Positions 7,822 to 16,537 are shown, counted from the stretch's first letter. The stretch is 58,581 nt of DNA from Comamonadaceae bacterium (GCA_030528485.1 JAUMYU010000002.1:1-58581); one strand, 5' to 3'. Notes: generated by a model from the letters alone, not told the origin. Made by a program: numbers and translations.

Positions 7822-8958
7822 ATGACCAGACCCATTGCCCAGTCCATCCGCCCTGTTGCCCGGCACGCCCTTACCCTGGCCGCTGCGCTCGCCCTTGCGG
7901 CCTGCTCCGTCATGGAGGGCGACAAGATCGACTACAAAAGCGCCTCCCGCGGCACCGCGCTGGAAGTACCCCCCGATCTGACGCAGCTCACCCCCGACGC
8001 GCGCTATACCCTCTCCGGCGGCGCAGTCTCCGCCAACGCCTTGCTGGCCGCGCAAATCCGCCAAGGCCAAAGCGGCAGCCAGGTCGCAAGCGACCAAATG
8101 GCCGATGTGCGCATCCACCGCGAAGGCAACACCCGCTGGCTCAGCGTGCCCCGCAGCCCCGATGCGCTGTGGGATCCCGTGCGCCAGTTCTGGCTCGACA
8201 ACGGCTTCACCCTGGTGATGGACCAGCCCGCCATCGGCATCATGGAAACCGACTGGGCGGAAAACCGCGCCAAGCTGCCGCAAGACATCATCCGCAACAC
8301 GCTGGGCAAAGTCATCGATGCGCTGTACTCCACCGGCGAGCGCGACAAATTCCGCACCCGCCTGGAGCGCCGCCCCGATGGCGGCACCGACATCTACATC
8401 ACCCACCGCGGCATGGCGGAAGAATTCACCGACCGCACCCAGCAACTCACCATGTGGCAGCCCCGCAACGCCGATGCCGAGCTGGAAACCGAATTCCTGC
8501 GCCGCCTGATGGTGCGCCTGGGCGTGAGTGAAGAACAATCGCGCGCCATTGCCGCCGCCAGCGGCCCGGCCAACACTGGCGCCAGCACCTTCACCGGCGC
8601 CCAAATGGTGCAGCTCGCCGCCGCGCCCGCCCTGCAACTGCAAGACGACTTTGACCGCGCCTGGCGCCGCGTCGGCACCGCGCTGGATCGCACCGGCTTC
8701 ACCGTCGAAGACCGCGACCGCTCCCAGGGCCTGTACTTCGTGCGCTACATCGCGCCCGACGCCCAGCGCGAAAAACCCGGCTTCTTTGGCCGCCTCATCG
8801 GCCGCGAAGCCTCGGCCCCGCAACCCGTGCGCTACCGCATCTTCGTGCACACGCAGGACGGCGCCTCCTACGCCCAGGTGCAAACCGAAGCCGGCCAGCC
8901 CGCCCCCGCCGAACAGGCCCAGCGCATCATCGGCCTGCTGTATGAAGACTTGAAATAA
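7822..8958 (+). CDS. bamC: Outer-membrane assembly lipoprotein BamC
   Basis: A 378-residue lipoprotein of the BAM complex. The signal peptide ends in LAAC. The conserved extended N-terminal segment that lies on BamD is visible (GDKIDYKS, then LEVPPDLTQL). Two helix-grip domains follow (about 110-230 and 265-375; WDPVRQFWLDNGFTLV, then DFDRAWRRVGTALDRTGFTV). It sits downstream of dapA and is closed by a strong hairpin terminator. It acts at the inner face of the outer membrane in insertion of beta-barrel proteins. Confidence 0.92.
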   Translation: MTRPIAQSIRPVARHALTLAAALALAACSVMEGDKIDYKSASRGTALEVPPDLTQLTPDARYTLSGGAVSANALLAAQIRQGQSGSQVASDQMADVRIHREGNTRWLSVPRSPDALWDPVRQFWLDNGFTLVMDQPAIGIMETDWAENRAKLPQDIIRNTLGKVIDALYSTGERDKFRTRLERRPDGGTDIYITHRGMAEEFTDRTQQLTMWQPRNADAELETEFLRRLMVRLGVSEEQSRAIAAASGPANTGASTFTGAQMVQLAAAPALQLQDDFDRAWRRVGTALDRTGFTVEDRDRSQGLYFVRYIAPDAQREKPGFFGRLIGREASAPQPVRYRIFVHTQDGASYAQVQTEAGQPAPAEQAQRIIGLLYEDLK

Positions 8959-8984
8959 GCGCCTGTCCCAAGCCCCAGGCTTGA

Positions 8985-9035
8985 GGATGCCGGACAGGCA
9001 GCGGCCACGCCACTGCCTGTCCGGCATCCATTTTT
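8985..9035 (+). terminator. Strong terminator after bamC
   Basis: A perfect 17-bp stem, GGATGCCGGACAGGCAG (8985-9001) / CTGCCTGTCCGGCATCC (9013-9029), then ATTTTT. The T run is also the left end of repeat copy 4. Confidence 0.93.
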
Positions 9036-9111
9036 ACAAATCAAAAGATAAAAAAACACCCTCATTTCGGCAACGTGGGCAACAAGTCATTTTTCTCATA
9101 GATTTGGAATT
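9031..9111. repeat. AT-rich intergenic repeat, copy 4
   Basis: Left end TTTTTACAAATCAAAAG, core TTTCGGCAACGTGGGC, right end TAGATTTGGAAT. It runs from the bamC terminator to about 17 bp before the start of the next gene. Confidence 0.85.
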
Positions 9112-9127
9112 ACAACCCCCTCCCCCA

Positions 9128-9913
9128 TTGCGCTTTCGCAGCCTGGCCAGCGGCAGCTCAGGCAACGCCACCTTGGTGCAAGGGCGTGCAGCCGACGGCC
9201 AAGCCCCCTTTTATGCCCTGATCGACTGCGGCCTGCCACTGCGCCAACTGCGCGCGCAACTGCACACCTGCGCGCTCACGCCCGAAGATCTGCACGCCAT
9301 CTTCGTCACGCACGAGCACGCCGACCACGTTGGCCCCTGCTTCGATCTGGCGCGCCGCCTGCACATCCCCATCTGGAGCAGCTACGGCACCTGGCTAGGC
9401 GCAGGCCGCCCCGATTGCGACGGCATGTGGCAATGCGCGCGCGACGGCCAAACCATCACCTGGGGCCGCATGCAAGCCCTGCCCTTCACCGTCCCGCACG
9501 ACGCGCGCGAACCCCTGCAACTGCGCATCAGCCAAGAGGGCCTGCACATCGCCTTGCTCACCGACCTGGGCCACATCACCCCCCACGTGCTGGCGCACGC
9601 ACGCGACTGCCAGGCCCTGCTGCTGGAGTTCAACCACGAGCCCGATTTGTTGGCCGCCTCCCGCTATCCCCCCTTTCTCAAACGCCGCATCGCCGGGCCG
9701 CAAGGCCACCTGGCCAACGCCAGCGCCGCGCAATTGCTGTCGCAAGTCCTGCACAGCGGGCTGCAACACGTTGTTGCCGCCCACCTCAGCCAGCAAAACA
9801 ACCGCCCCGAGCATGCCTTGCGCTGGATGCAGCAGGCCATCGGCGCGCACCCCATCGCCTTGCACATTGCCACCCAGGAGGCCGGCTGCGACTGGATACA
9901 CCCCACCTTGTGA
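9128..9913 (+). CDS. MBL-fold metal-dependent hydrolase (YycJ/WalJ-like)
   Basis: 261 residues from a TTG start. The protein opens LRFRSLASGSSGNATLV, exactly where YycJ-type proteins begin (normally M-LRF-SL-SGSSGN). The metal motif HEHADH follows (VTHEHADHVGPCFDL), then TDLGHITPHVL and AAHLSQQNN. I chose TTG at 9128 by this alignment; an in-frame TTG at 9104 lies inside repeat copy 4. There is no ATG near the family start. Members are predicted nucleases or phosphodiesterases of the cytoplasm. The substrate here is unknown. Confidence 0.82.
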   Translation: MRFRSLASGSSGNATLVQGRAADGQAPFYALIDCGLPLRQLRAQLHTCALTPEDLHAIFVTHEHADHVGPCFDLARRLHIPIWSSYGTWLGAGRPDCDGMWQCARDGQTITWGRMQALPFTVPHDAREPLQLRISQEGLHIALLTDLGHITPHVLAHARDCQALLLEFNHEPDLLAASRYPPFLKRRIAGPQGHLANASAAQLLSQVLHSGLQHVVAAHLSQQNNRPEHALRWMQQAIGAHPIALHIATQEAGCDWIHPTL

Positions 9914-9977
9914 CAGCATCCCCACCCAAAATCACCACTACTGCACGCAAAATTCAACAAAAACAGCAAACCCAAAA

Positions 9978-10006
9978 ATCCGGGCAAGACTTCGCCCGGA
10001 TGTTTT
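9978..10006 (+). terminator. Terminator after the MBL-fold gene
   Basis: ATCCGGGC (9978-9985) / GCCCGGAT (9994-10001), then GTTTT. Confidence 0.8.
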
Positions 10007-10107
10007 CGTCGCAATGCACATTTGTTAATTCTTTATTACAATAGCGCCGGAGCATTTCGTTACAGTAGTGCAAGCCGATTACCCCCTTTGACCGAGTAAA
10101 ACAGAAA

Positions 10108-10815
10108 ATGAGAATCGCAATATTGGATGATGACCCGCTGGTTCAGGGAATGGAACGCGCCACTATCGAAAAAATGGGCCACACCGCCTATTTGTATGGC
10201 GACGGAACCAGCCTGTTAAAAGATTTGCGTCGGCAGACATTCGATTTAATCATTATCGACTGGATGCTGCCCGATATGGATGGCCCCGCCGTGGTTGACG
10301 CCATTCGCAAAAGCATCGGCTCCAGCACGCCCATTCTGTTTGTGACGCAACGCAACAGTGAAAGCGACGTCATCGCGGGCCTGAGCTGCGGCGCGGACGA
10401 CTTCATGGCCAAACCCATTCGCATCGGCGAACTCACCGCCCGCGTAAATGCGCTGCTGCGGCGCGCTTACCCCGCCTCGCAAAGCGGATCGGGCATCATG
10501 GAATTCGGCATTTACACCTTCGATACCGAAAATCGCACGCTGGCCGTGCGGGGCGAACCCGTGGAGATGAAAGCGCGGGAATTCGATTTGGCCTTGTTCA
10601 TGTTCCAAAATGCCGGACGCCTGCTCTCGCGCGACCATGTACGCGAGCTGGTTTGGGGCCAGGCCAACCAGGTGCCCTCACGCTCGCTGGACACCCACGT
10701 TTCGCGCTTGCGCACCAAATTGGGGCTGCACCCTGAAAATGGCTATGTGGTCAATGCCGTATATGGGGTTGGCTATCGCCTCGAAGCCTGCAAACCGGAT
10801 ACCGATCACGCCTGA
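10108..10815 (+). CDS. OmpR-family response regulator (orphan)
   Basis: 235 residues. The receiver domain has the acidic pair DDD (7-9), phospho-acceptor Asp51 in IIIDWMLPDMDGP, Thr80 and Lys102 in FMAKPIR. The winged-helix DNA-binding domain covers about 130-230 (MKAREFDLALFMFQNAGRLLSR, then SRSLDTHVSRLRTKLGL and GVGYRLE). No histidine kinase lies beside it: upstream is the MBL gene and downstream a metal-binding protein on the other strand. Its base composition is less GC-rich than its neighbours. Its targets are unknown. Confidence 0.9.
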   Translation: MRIAILDDDPLVQGMERATIEKMGHTAYLYGDGTSLLKDLRRQTFDLIIIDWMLPDMDGPAVVDAIRKSIGSSTPILFVTQRNSESDVIAGLSCGADDFMAKPIRIGELTARVNALLRRAYPASQSGSGIMEFGIYTFDTENRTLAVRGEPVEMKAREFDLALFMFQNAGRLLSRDHVRELVWGQANQVPSRSLDTHVSRLRTKLGLHPENGYVVNAVYGVGYRLEACKPDTDHA

Positions 10816-10857
10816 ATTCAAAATCCAGCAAAAACAAACAACCGATTTTCAGGATTG

Positions 10858-10886
10858 AAAAAGCCGCTTTATCAAGCGGCTTTTTT
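10858..10886. terminator. Terminator between the response regulator and the HMA gene
   Basis: AAAAAGCCGCTT (10858-10869) / AAGCGGCTTTTT (10874-10885). T-rich on both strands, so it can serve both convergent genes. Confidence 0.9.
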
Positions 10887-10914
10887 CTTTCAGGCATTGA
10901 AAATGCGAAAAAAC

Positions 10915-11115
10915 TCAGAGCGCGACCACTTTATAGCCAGCCTCCTCAATCGCCGCAATCAGCGCGCTGCGCGGCTGCGTTGTGCCCACGCTGACCAGGC
11001 CCGTGCCCAAATCGATTTGAATCTTCGCCGTATTGTCCAGACTGAGAACCGCTTTCTGGACGGCATTGACGCAATGCTGGCATGTCATGCCTGTCACTTT
11101 GAATGTCTGATTCAT
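10915..11115 (-). CDS. HMA heavy-metal-binding protein (CopZ-like)
   Basis: A 66-residue single heavy-metal-associated domain with the copper-binding motif GMTCQHC (Cys12, Cys15). The family fold is clear: VTGMTCQHCVNAVQKAV, then AIEEAGYKVVAL. GGAGG lies six bases before the ATG (complement of 11116-11127). It probably carries Cu(I) in the cytoplasm. No CopA ATPase or CueR regulator is adjacent, so the partner must be elsewhere. It is divergent from the protease gene. Confidence 0.88.
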   Translation of the reverse strand: MNQTFKVTGMTCQHCVNAVQKAVLSLDNTAKIQIDLGTGLVSVGTTQPRSALIAAIEEAGYKVVAL

Positions 11116-11247
11116 TGAAACCTCCTTGAAAAAGGCGATACGCCATTAACAAACAATCAGGCAAAGGCGGGCCGATCCACGCTGCTCTGCACGCTTGGGC
11201 CCATTGTAGGCAGAGTTCGCCAACCCTCCCCCCTACAATCGCGCCCC

Positions 11248-12675
11248 ATGACCTCTTTCTTGCGGCTTTCCGGTTGTTACAGGCGTCACAGACGTTATGG
11301 ACGCATTTTTCCGATTTTGCTGGCAACGCTTGCCGCCATCGCCCAGCCATGCCTGGCCCAAGACGCCAAAGCGCAGACGCCGCCCCCCGTGCCTGCGGCC
11401 GAAACCCTGGCCGATGCCAGCCCGGCCGCGCAGCGCGTCTATGCCCAGGCGCGTGAGCAATTGGTGCAAGTGCGCACGCTGGTCAAAGGCAGCGACAGCC
11501 AAAGCAGCGTTGGCTCGGGCTTTCTGATTGAGGCCGACGCCAACGCCCGGCTGCTGCTGACCAATTACCACGTCATCAGCACGGCACTGCTGGAACCTCA
11601 GCGCCACCGCCTCGTTTACACCACCAGCGCAGGCCAGCAGGGTGCCTTGGGCATTGTGGCGTTCGATGTCGTGCACGATCTGGCCCTGTTGCGTTTCGAA
11701 GGCGAGCACCTTGCCCACACGCCGCCTTTGCGTTTTCGCCCCGCACACCAGAGCATGCAGCGCGGCGAGCGCATTTTTGCCCTGGGCAATCCGCTGGATG
11801 TGGGTTTTGCCGTGATGGAGGGGCATTACAACGGTGAGGTCGAACGCGCGTTTTACCCCCATATTTTTTTCGGCGGCTCGCTCAGCGGCGGCATGAGCGG
11901 CGGGCCTGCGCTGGACGAAAACGGCCAGGTCATCGGCGTGAACGTCGCCACCCGCCGCGATGGCGAGCAGATCAGCTTTCTCGTGCCCAGCCAGTTCGCG
12001 CAGCCTTTGCTGGAGCGCGCACGCGCCGCATTGGCCACCAGCGCCACGCCAGCGCCGCTCAAGGCTTCGCAAGCCTATGCCGAAATCACCCGGCAACTGC
12101 TGGCCCACCAGGAGCTGCTGACCGAGCGATTCATCGCCCTGCCCTGGCAAGCCCGGCCCGACGCAGAAGCGCCCAGCCGCTACCAGGCGCCCATTCCGCA
12201 GGAAGTCTTCATGCGCTGCTGGGGCAACTCCTCGCGCGATGACGAGACGGACATGCGCTCGCGCGAGTCGGAATGCACCATGGATTGGGGCATTTTCGTG
12301 CGCCGCAACAACACCCTGGGCACCTTGAACGTCAGCCACACCTGGCTGGATGGCCGCACCATCGGGCCCTGGCGGTTTGCACAGCAATATTCCGACTTGT
12401 TTGGCAGCCAGGTCGCCGACAACTACAGGGGCAAAGACGTGCCCCGCCGCTGCCATGAGCGTTTTGTGGAGCACAACCACCTGCCCATGCGGGCGGTGCT
12501 GTGCATCGACGGCTTGCGCAAGCTGCCCGGCCTGTACACGCTGCACCTGATTACCGCCTCCGTCAACCAAGACACCCAGGGCCTGCTCAGCTCCTTGCAG
12601 GTCGAGGGCGTGAGCTACGCCAACGCCATGCGTTTGACCGAACACTTCCTGAAGGGCTTTGCATGGAAAGACTAG
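11248..12675 (+). CDS. Exported trypsin-like (S1/HtrA-type) serine protease, no PDZ domain
   Basis: 475 residues with an N-terminal signal sequence ending near LAQ (about 38). The chymotrypsin-fold triad is visible: His108 (LLTNYHV), Asp144 (VVHDLALLRF) and Ser217 (LSGGMSGGP). About 200 residues follow that I cannot assign, with several Cys residues (MRCWGNSSRDD, DVPRRCHERF, RAVLCIDGLRK), perhaps disulfide-bonded. No PDZ domain is seen, unlike DegP. TACAAT at 11234-11239 is a likely -10 box, which would give a very short leader. The stop overlaps the FHA gene by 13 bp, so the two are translationally coupled. Confidence 0.85.
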   Translation: MTSFLRLSGCYRRHRRYGRIFPILLATLAAIAQPCLAQDAKAQTPPPVPAAETLADASPAAQRVYAQAREQLVQVRTLVKGSDSQSSVGSGFLIEADANARLLLTNYHVISTALLEPQRHRLVYTTSAGQQGALGIVAFDVVHDLALLRFEGEHLAHTPPLRFRPAHQSMQRGERIFALGNPLDVGFAVMEGHYNGEVERAFYPHIFFGGSLSGGMSGGPALDENGQVIGVNVATRRDGEQISFLVPSQFAQPLLERARAALATSATPAPLKASQAYAEITRQLLAHQELLTERFIALPWQARPDAEAPSRYQAPIPQEVFMRCWGNSSRDDETDMRSRESECTMDWGIFVRRNNTLGTLNVSHTWLDGRTIGPWRFAQQYSDLFGSQVADNYRGKDVPRRCHERFVEHNHLPMRAVLCIDGLRKLPGLYTLHLITASVNQDTQGLLSSLQVEGVSYANAMRLTEHFLKGFAWKD

Positions 12676-13712
12676 GCATTCTCGAAATCCTCGACCGCGA
12701 CGGGCACGCGCGCAGCAGTTGGCCGCTGCACCAGTGGCCCGTCACCGTCGGGCGCGATGTGGGCAACGATGTCGTCCTGGACGACCCGCACCTGGCCGCG
12801 CATCACTTCACCTTGGAAGCCACGACGGCTGCCCCCGGCAGCCCCCAGCCTGGCAGCATTGAACCGGATGAACCGGTCGCAACGCCCGCGCCGCCGCACA
12901 TTGTTGCCACCGTCTCCGCCAGCACCCGCAACGGCCTGCGCCAGGGGCGCAAGGTGTACCGCGCCGGCCAGCGCCTGCCCCTGCACAGCGGCAGCGAATG
13001 GCACGCGGGCGCCACCCGCCTGCGCCTGCGCCTGGCCGGCGCGCCTGTGAGCGAGGAGCTGCCGCTGCTGACGCGCACCTGGTGGTCGCTGCTCAACCCT
13101 GCGCTGGCCCTGCTCGGTATCGTTTTGCTGCACGCCCTGCACGTTTACCTGCAATACGACGACATCAGCACGCGCCTGGTGCTGGAAGAAACCATGCCCA
13201 ACCTCATCATCCTCGGCGTCTGGGCGCTGCTGTGGGCCATCGTCACGCGCATCTTCCGCCACCAAATGTTTTTCTGGCGGCACACCGGCATCATGTCCTG
13301 GGCCGTCCTGGCCATGCTGGCACTGAACTACGTCATGGCGGGCCTGTCCTTTGGCTGGTCGCAACCCTGGCTGAACATGGCCTGGGAAGAATGGGAATGG
13401 CTGCCGCTGGCCGTCGCCGTCTGGGCGCACCTGCGCATCGTGCTCTACACCCGCGCTCGCGTGCGCGTGGCTACCGCGCTCGTGCTGGCCCTCTCCCTGG
13501 CGCTGGCGCTGATTCCGCCACTCCTGCGCTACGCCGATACGGGCCAGCTCTGGACGCCCTGGTATGGAAAATCCCTGGGGCCGCCCTGGCTGCGCGCCAG
13601 CCCGACCATCAGCGTTGAACAATTCCGCCAGGAAGCCGAGGAGCTGGAAGCGCCGCTGCGCCGCAAGCTGGAAAAGCTCAACGCCAAAGAAAAATCCAAA
13701 GACCTGCCATGA
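12663..13712 (+). CDS. FHA-domain multi-pass membrane protein
   Basis: 349 residues. The N-terminal FHA domain (about 1-130) contains VTVGRDVGNDVVLDDPHLAAHH and a later NGLRQGRKVY strand, the phosphothreonine-binding pattern, interrupted by a Pro-rich insert. About five hydrophobic segments follow from residue 145 (LLNPALALLGIVLLHALHVYL; NLIILGVWALLWAIVT; SWAVLAMLALNYVMAGL; VATALVLALSLALALIPPLL). A charged C-terminus ends the protein. It starts inside the protease stop and overlaps the maf gene by ATGA. The role is unknown; the coupling suggests that it senses or regulates the protease. Confidence 0.78.
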   Translation: MERLGILEILDRDGHARSSWPLHQWPVTVGRDVGNDVVLDDPHLAAHHFTLEATTAAPGSPQPGSIEPDEPVATPAPPHIVATVSASTRNGLRQGRKVYRAGQRLPLHSGSEWHAGATRLRLRLAGAPVSEELPLLTRTWWSLLNPALALLGIVLLHALHVYLQYDDISTRLVLEETMPNLIILGVWALLWAIVTRIFRHQMFFWRHTGIMSWAVLAMLALNYVMAGLSFGWSQPWLNMAWEEWEWLPLAVAVWAHLRIVLYTRARVRVATALVLALSLALALIPPLLRYADTGQLWTPWYGKSLGPPWLRASPTISVEQFRQEAEELEAPLRRKLEKLNAKEKSKDLP

Positions 13713-14314
13713 ACCCTGCCGCCCTCCCGCCCAGCCCACGCCCGCTCATCCTTGGCTCCACCTCGCCCTACCGGCGCGCCTTGCTGGAGCGGCTGGGCCT
13801 GCCCTTTGACACCGCCCGCCCCGAGGTGGATGAAACCCCTTTGCCCGGCGAAACCCCGCAAGTGCTCGCCATCCGCCTGGCGCTGGCCAAGGCGCGGGAC
13901 GTGGCCGCGCGCCACCCCGAGGCCATCGTCATCGGCAGCGACCAAGTGGCCGACTTGAACGGCCAAAGCCTGGGCAAGCCCCACACCCACGAGCGCGCCG
14001 TCGCGCAACTGAGCCGCATGAGCGGGCAAACCGTCGTTTTCCACACCGCCATCGCCGTGGTTTGCCAGGCCAGCCATCTGGAGCTGCAAGAGCTGGCTGC
14101 CGTGCGCACCCGCTTTCGCGCCCTGGATGCCGCCGAGATCGAGCGCTATTTGCGCGCCGAACAGCCCTACGACTGCGCAGGCAGCGCCAAAAGCGAGGGG
14201 CTGGGCATCAGCCTGCTCGATGCCATCGACAACGACGACCCCACCGCCCTCATCGGCCTGCCTCTGATCCGCACCTGCCGCATGCTGCGCGCCGCGGGTC
14301 TGGCCATTCCCTGA
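13709..14314 (+). CDS. maf: Maf/YceF-type nucleotide pyrophosphatase
   Basis: A 201-residue nucleoside triphosphate pyrophosphatase. Family motifs are LILGSTSPYRRALLERLGLPF (start), EVDE, IGSDQVADL, GKPHTHERA and CAGSAKSEGLG. The SDQVA and AKSEGLG pattern matches the YceF (7-methyl-GTP) subgroup better than the dTTP subgroup. It overlaps the FHA gene by 4 bp and lies 12 bp before the methyltransferase. It hydrolyses modified nucleotides in the cytoplasm. Confidence 0.9.
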   Translation: MNPAALPPSPRPLILGSTSPYRRALLERLGLPFDTARPEVDETPLPGETPQVLAIRLALAKARDVAARHPEAIVIGSDQVADLNGQSLGKPHTHERAVAQLSRMSGQTVVFHTAIAVVCQASHLELQELAAVRTRFRALDAAEIERYLRAEQPYDCAGSAKSEGLGISLLDAIDNDDPTALIGLPLIRTCRMLRAAGLAIP

Positions 14315-14326
14315 CGCCTGCAAGCC

Positions 14327-15217
14327 ATGACAACGCCCGCCCCAAAAGGCCGGCTGCTGCTGGTGCCCGCGCCGCTGGATTTTGGCTGCGCCCAGCACAT
14401 GCCCCTCAGCCACACGCTGCCCGAGCACACCCTGCGCCAGGCCGCCGCCACCAGCCACTGGATTGTTGAAAACGCCAAAACCGCCCGCGCCTACCTCAAG
14501 CGCATCGACGCGCTCTACCCCCTGTGCCAGCCCCTGCAAGCCATGCAGATTGCCGAGCTGCCGCGCGAAATCCATAAAAGCGGCGACCACGCAGGCGCGC
14601 CATCCATCGCTGGCAACCCACGCCACGCCAAGGGGATGAAAGGCCAAGCCGCCTTGGGCAAAAACGCCAGCCGACACCACCAACACCGCGCCATGCCAGA
14701 GCGCGGCGCGGGCTACGACCCCGCCGCCCTCTTGCAGCCCGCCCTGGAGGGGCACGACATCGGCCTGCTCAGCGAAGCGGGCATGCCCGGCGTGGCCGAT
14801 CCCGGCTCCTCCATCGTGCGCGCCGCGCATCAACTGGGGCTGTGCGTCGTGCCGCTGGCCGGCCCCGTTTCACTGCTGATGGCGCTGGCCGCCTCCGGGC
14901 TGAACGGGCAGAACTTCGCGTTCACAGGCTATCTGCCCGTGGCCGAAGGCGAGCGCGCCGCGCGCATCCAGCAACTCGACAGCTTCAGCCGCCACAGCGG
15001 CCAGGCGCAAATCCTCATCGAAACGCCCTACCGCAATGCCCGTCTGTGGCAAGCCTTGCTGCAACACCTGCGCCCCGACACCTGGCTTTCCATCAGCGCC
15101 GGCCTGAGCCTGGAGAGCGCCATCAGCCAAACGCGCACCGTCGCCCAGTGGCGCCAGCAAAGCCCCGCCTGCCCGGCCGACGGGAAAACGCCTGCGGTGT
15201 TCGTTTTCGGCTGCTGA
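14327..15217 (+). CDS. RsmI-like SAM-dependent methyltransferase with an insertion
   Basis: 296 residues of the tetrapyrrole-methylase/RsmI fold: LLLVPAPLDFGCA at the start, IGLLSEAGMPGVADPGS (SAM site), LVGPVSLL-type PLAGPVSLLMALAASGLNGQ, and IETPYRN. Family members of this Burkholderiales paralog group are usually nearer 245 residues. Here about 40 extra residues (roughly 88-127, rich in His, Gly, Lys and Arg) sit between REIHKSGDHAG and YDPAALL. The substrate is unknown; canonical RsmI methylates C1402 of 16S rRNA. It is the last gene of the protease-FHA-maf operon. Confidence 0.82.
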   Translation: MTTPAPKGRLLLVPAPLDFGCAQHMPLSHTLPEHTLRQAAATSHWIVENAKTARAYLKRIDALYPLCQPLQAMQIAELPREIHKSGDHAGAPSIAGNPRHAKGMKGQAALGKNASRHHQHRAMPERGAGYDPAALLQPALEGHDIGLLSEAGMPGVADPGSSIVRAAHQLGLCVVPLAGPVSLLMALAASGLNGQNFAFTGYLPVAEGERAARIQQLDSFSRHSGQAQILIETPYRNARLWQALLQHLRPDTWLSISAGLSLESAISQTRTVAQWRQQSPACPADGKTPAVFVFGC

Positions 15218-15230
15218 ACTTTGACCCGCA

Positions 15231-15312
15231 ATTTTACCAATCAATAGGAAAACTCACGCATTACCCATCAAGCCGAAACAGGTGGTTTCTCAATCTCATT
15301 GAAATGGAAAAT
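15231..15312. repeat. AT-rich intergenic repeat, copy 5a
   Basis: Left end ATTTTACCAATCAATAGGAAAA, core AAGCCGAAACAGG, decayed right end ATTGAAATGGAAAAT. It is one of two copies in tandem between convergent genes. Confidence 0.7.
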
Positions 15313-15324
15313 CTGCCTTGCACC

Positions 15325-15410
15325 GATTTTCCAATGCAGATCAAAGTAAAATCAATACGCCAACCAGCATGCCAAAACCGGCATATTTTCATTCCGATGA
15401 TCTGGAAATT
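15325..15410. repeat. AT-rich intergenic repeat, copy 5b
   Basis: Left end ATTTTCCA...AGATCAAAG, core ATGCCAAAACCGGCAT (inner hairpin ATGCC/GGCAT), right end TGATCTGGAAATT. It is in the same orientation as 5a and ends ten bases before the truA stop. Confidence 0.75.
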
Positions 15411-15419
15411 CGGGAAAGA

Positions 15420-16310
15420 TCACCCAGCCCCCGGCAAAAAATCGCACCCTGCAGTGGTGTGGGGCAGCCCCCAATGCGCCTCGTAGCGCGGCCCCAGGAA
15501 GTACAACCCGTCGGGCGCAAACGTAGGCGCGGCCGCATCGCGCGAGCGGGCCGCCAGCGCCTGCGCCATCCACTCGGGCGGATATTGCCCCTGCCCGATG
15601 GCGACCAGACAGCCCATGATGTTGCGAATCATGTGATGCAAAAAGGCGTTCGCCTCGAACTCGAAACGCCAATAACACGTAGGCACGCGCGTGAATGCCT
15701 TGGCCGCGCTGGCACCGGCCGCCTCCGGCGCAATTGGCGCGGCAGGCGCTGAAGTCGGCCAATGCCCGCGCCGCAAGGGCGTGGCCGTGATGGCGGCGCG
15801 CAGCATCGTCTTCACCGGCGTGTGCGACTGGCAAGCCGCGGCGCGAAACGAGCTGAAATCGTGCTCGCCCAGCAAATACGCCGCGCCTTGGCGCATCGCC
15901 TGCCCATCCAGCGGCAAAAACGTCCAGCCCACGCGCCCGGCCTCGATGCTGGGCCGCACGGGCGATTGCAGCAGCACGTAGGCATAGCTGCGGCTTTGCG
16001 CCCGGTTGCGGGCGTGGAAGCCGTCGGGCACGACGCGCGCCCATTGAATCGCCACATCGCCGGGCAAATAGCGGTTCACGCCACGCACCCAGGACATTTC
16101 CTCGCGCTGCACCGGCGAATCGAAATGCACCACCTGCATCAACCCGTGCACCCCCGCATCCGTGCGCCCCGCACACACGGTGGACACGCGCTGGCCAATG
16201 AATTGCGCCAGCGCCGCCTCCAGACGATCCTGCACAGTCTGCCCATCGGGCTGGCTTTGCCAACCGTGGTAAGCCTTGCCGTCGTAACTCAAACCAAGTG
16301 CTATACGCAT
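15420..16310 (-). CDS. truA: tRNA pseudouridine(38-40) synthase
   Basis: 296 residues. The catalytic motif CAGRTDAGVHG contains Asp51. RIALGLSYDGKAYHGWQ begins the protein, and FLHHMIRNIMGCLVAIGQGQ and PDGLYFLGPRYE lie toward the end. It modifies U38-U40 of the tRNA anticodon arm. A Pro/Ala-rich insert (RGHWPTSAPAAPIAPEAAGA, about 181-200) makes it longer than E. coli TruA. It lies downstream of fimV on the same strand, the fimV-truA order also known in Pseudomonas. Confidence 0.95.
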   Translation of the reverse strand: MRIALGLSYDGKAYHGWQSQPDGQTVQDRLEAALAQFIGQRVSTVCAGRTDAGVHGLMQVVHFDSPVQREEMSWVRGVNRYLPGDVAIQWARVVPDGFHARNRAQSRSYAYVLLQSPVRPSIEAGRVGWTFLPLDGQAMRQGAAYLLGEHDFSSFRAAACQSHTPVKTMLRAAITATPLRRGHWPTSAPAAPIAPEAAGASAAKAFTRVPTCYWRFEFEANAFLHHMIRNIMGCLVAIGQGQYPPEWMAQALAARSRDAAAPTFAPDGLYFLGPRYEAHWGLPHTTAGCDFLPGAG

Positions 16311-16330
16311 AAAAATCAGGATTCAATTGC

Positions 16331-16412
16331 AAAATTATCGATCAATAGGAAATTTTATATACATTTTATGGCAATCCCATAAATAGCATTATTTTCCAAT
16401 GATATGGAAATC
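16331..16412. repeat. AT-rich intergenic repeat, copy 6 (diverged)
   Basis: CGATCAATAGGAAAT at the left, core TTTATGGCAATCCCATAAA, right end TTCCAATGATATGGAAATC. It lies between fimV and truA. Confidence 0.7.
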
Positions 16413-16431
16413 ATGAAAAATCAACACCAAA

Positions 16432-16469
16432 AAACAAACGCCGAAGCGCATGCGCTTCGGCGTTTGTTT
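16432..16469. terminator. Perfect 38-bp palindrome, terminator of fimV
   Basis: The two 19-bp arms are perfect inverted copies, centred on CGCATGCG between 16450 and 16451. The minus-strand transcript forms a GC-rich stem ending in AAACAAACG/CGTTTGTTT, and it works equally in both directions. Confidence 0.85.
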
Positions 16470-16485
16470 CTTGAGGACCGAGGGC

Positions 16486-16537
16486 CTTAAAACCTGTTCA
16501 AAACCCGTTTCAGGTTTGAACGGGACAGGTTCTTAAG
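16486..16537. repeat. Imperfect palindrome over the fimV stop codon
   Basis: CTTAAAACCTGTTCAAAACC is mirrored by GGTTTGAACGGGACAGGTT and CTTAAG. It shares CCTGTTCAAAA with the long palindrome on the other side of fimV (19611-19771). Confidence 0.55.
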
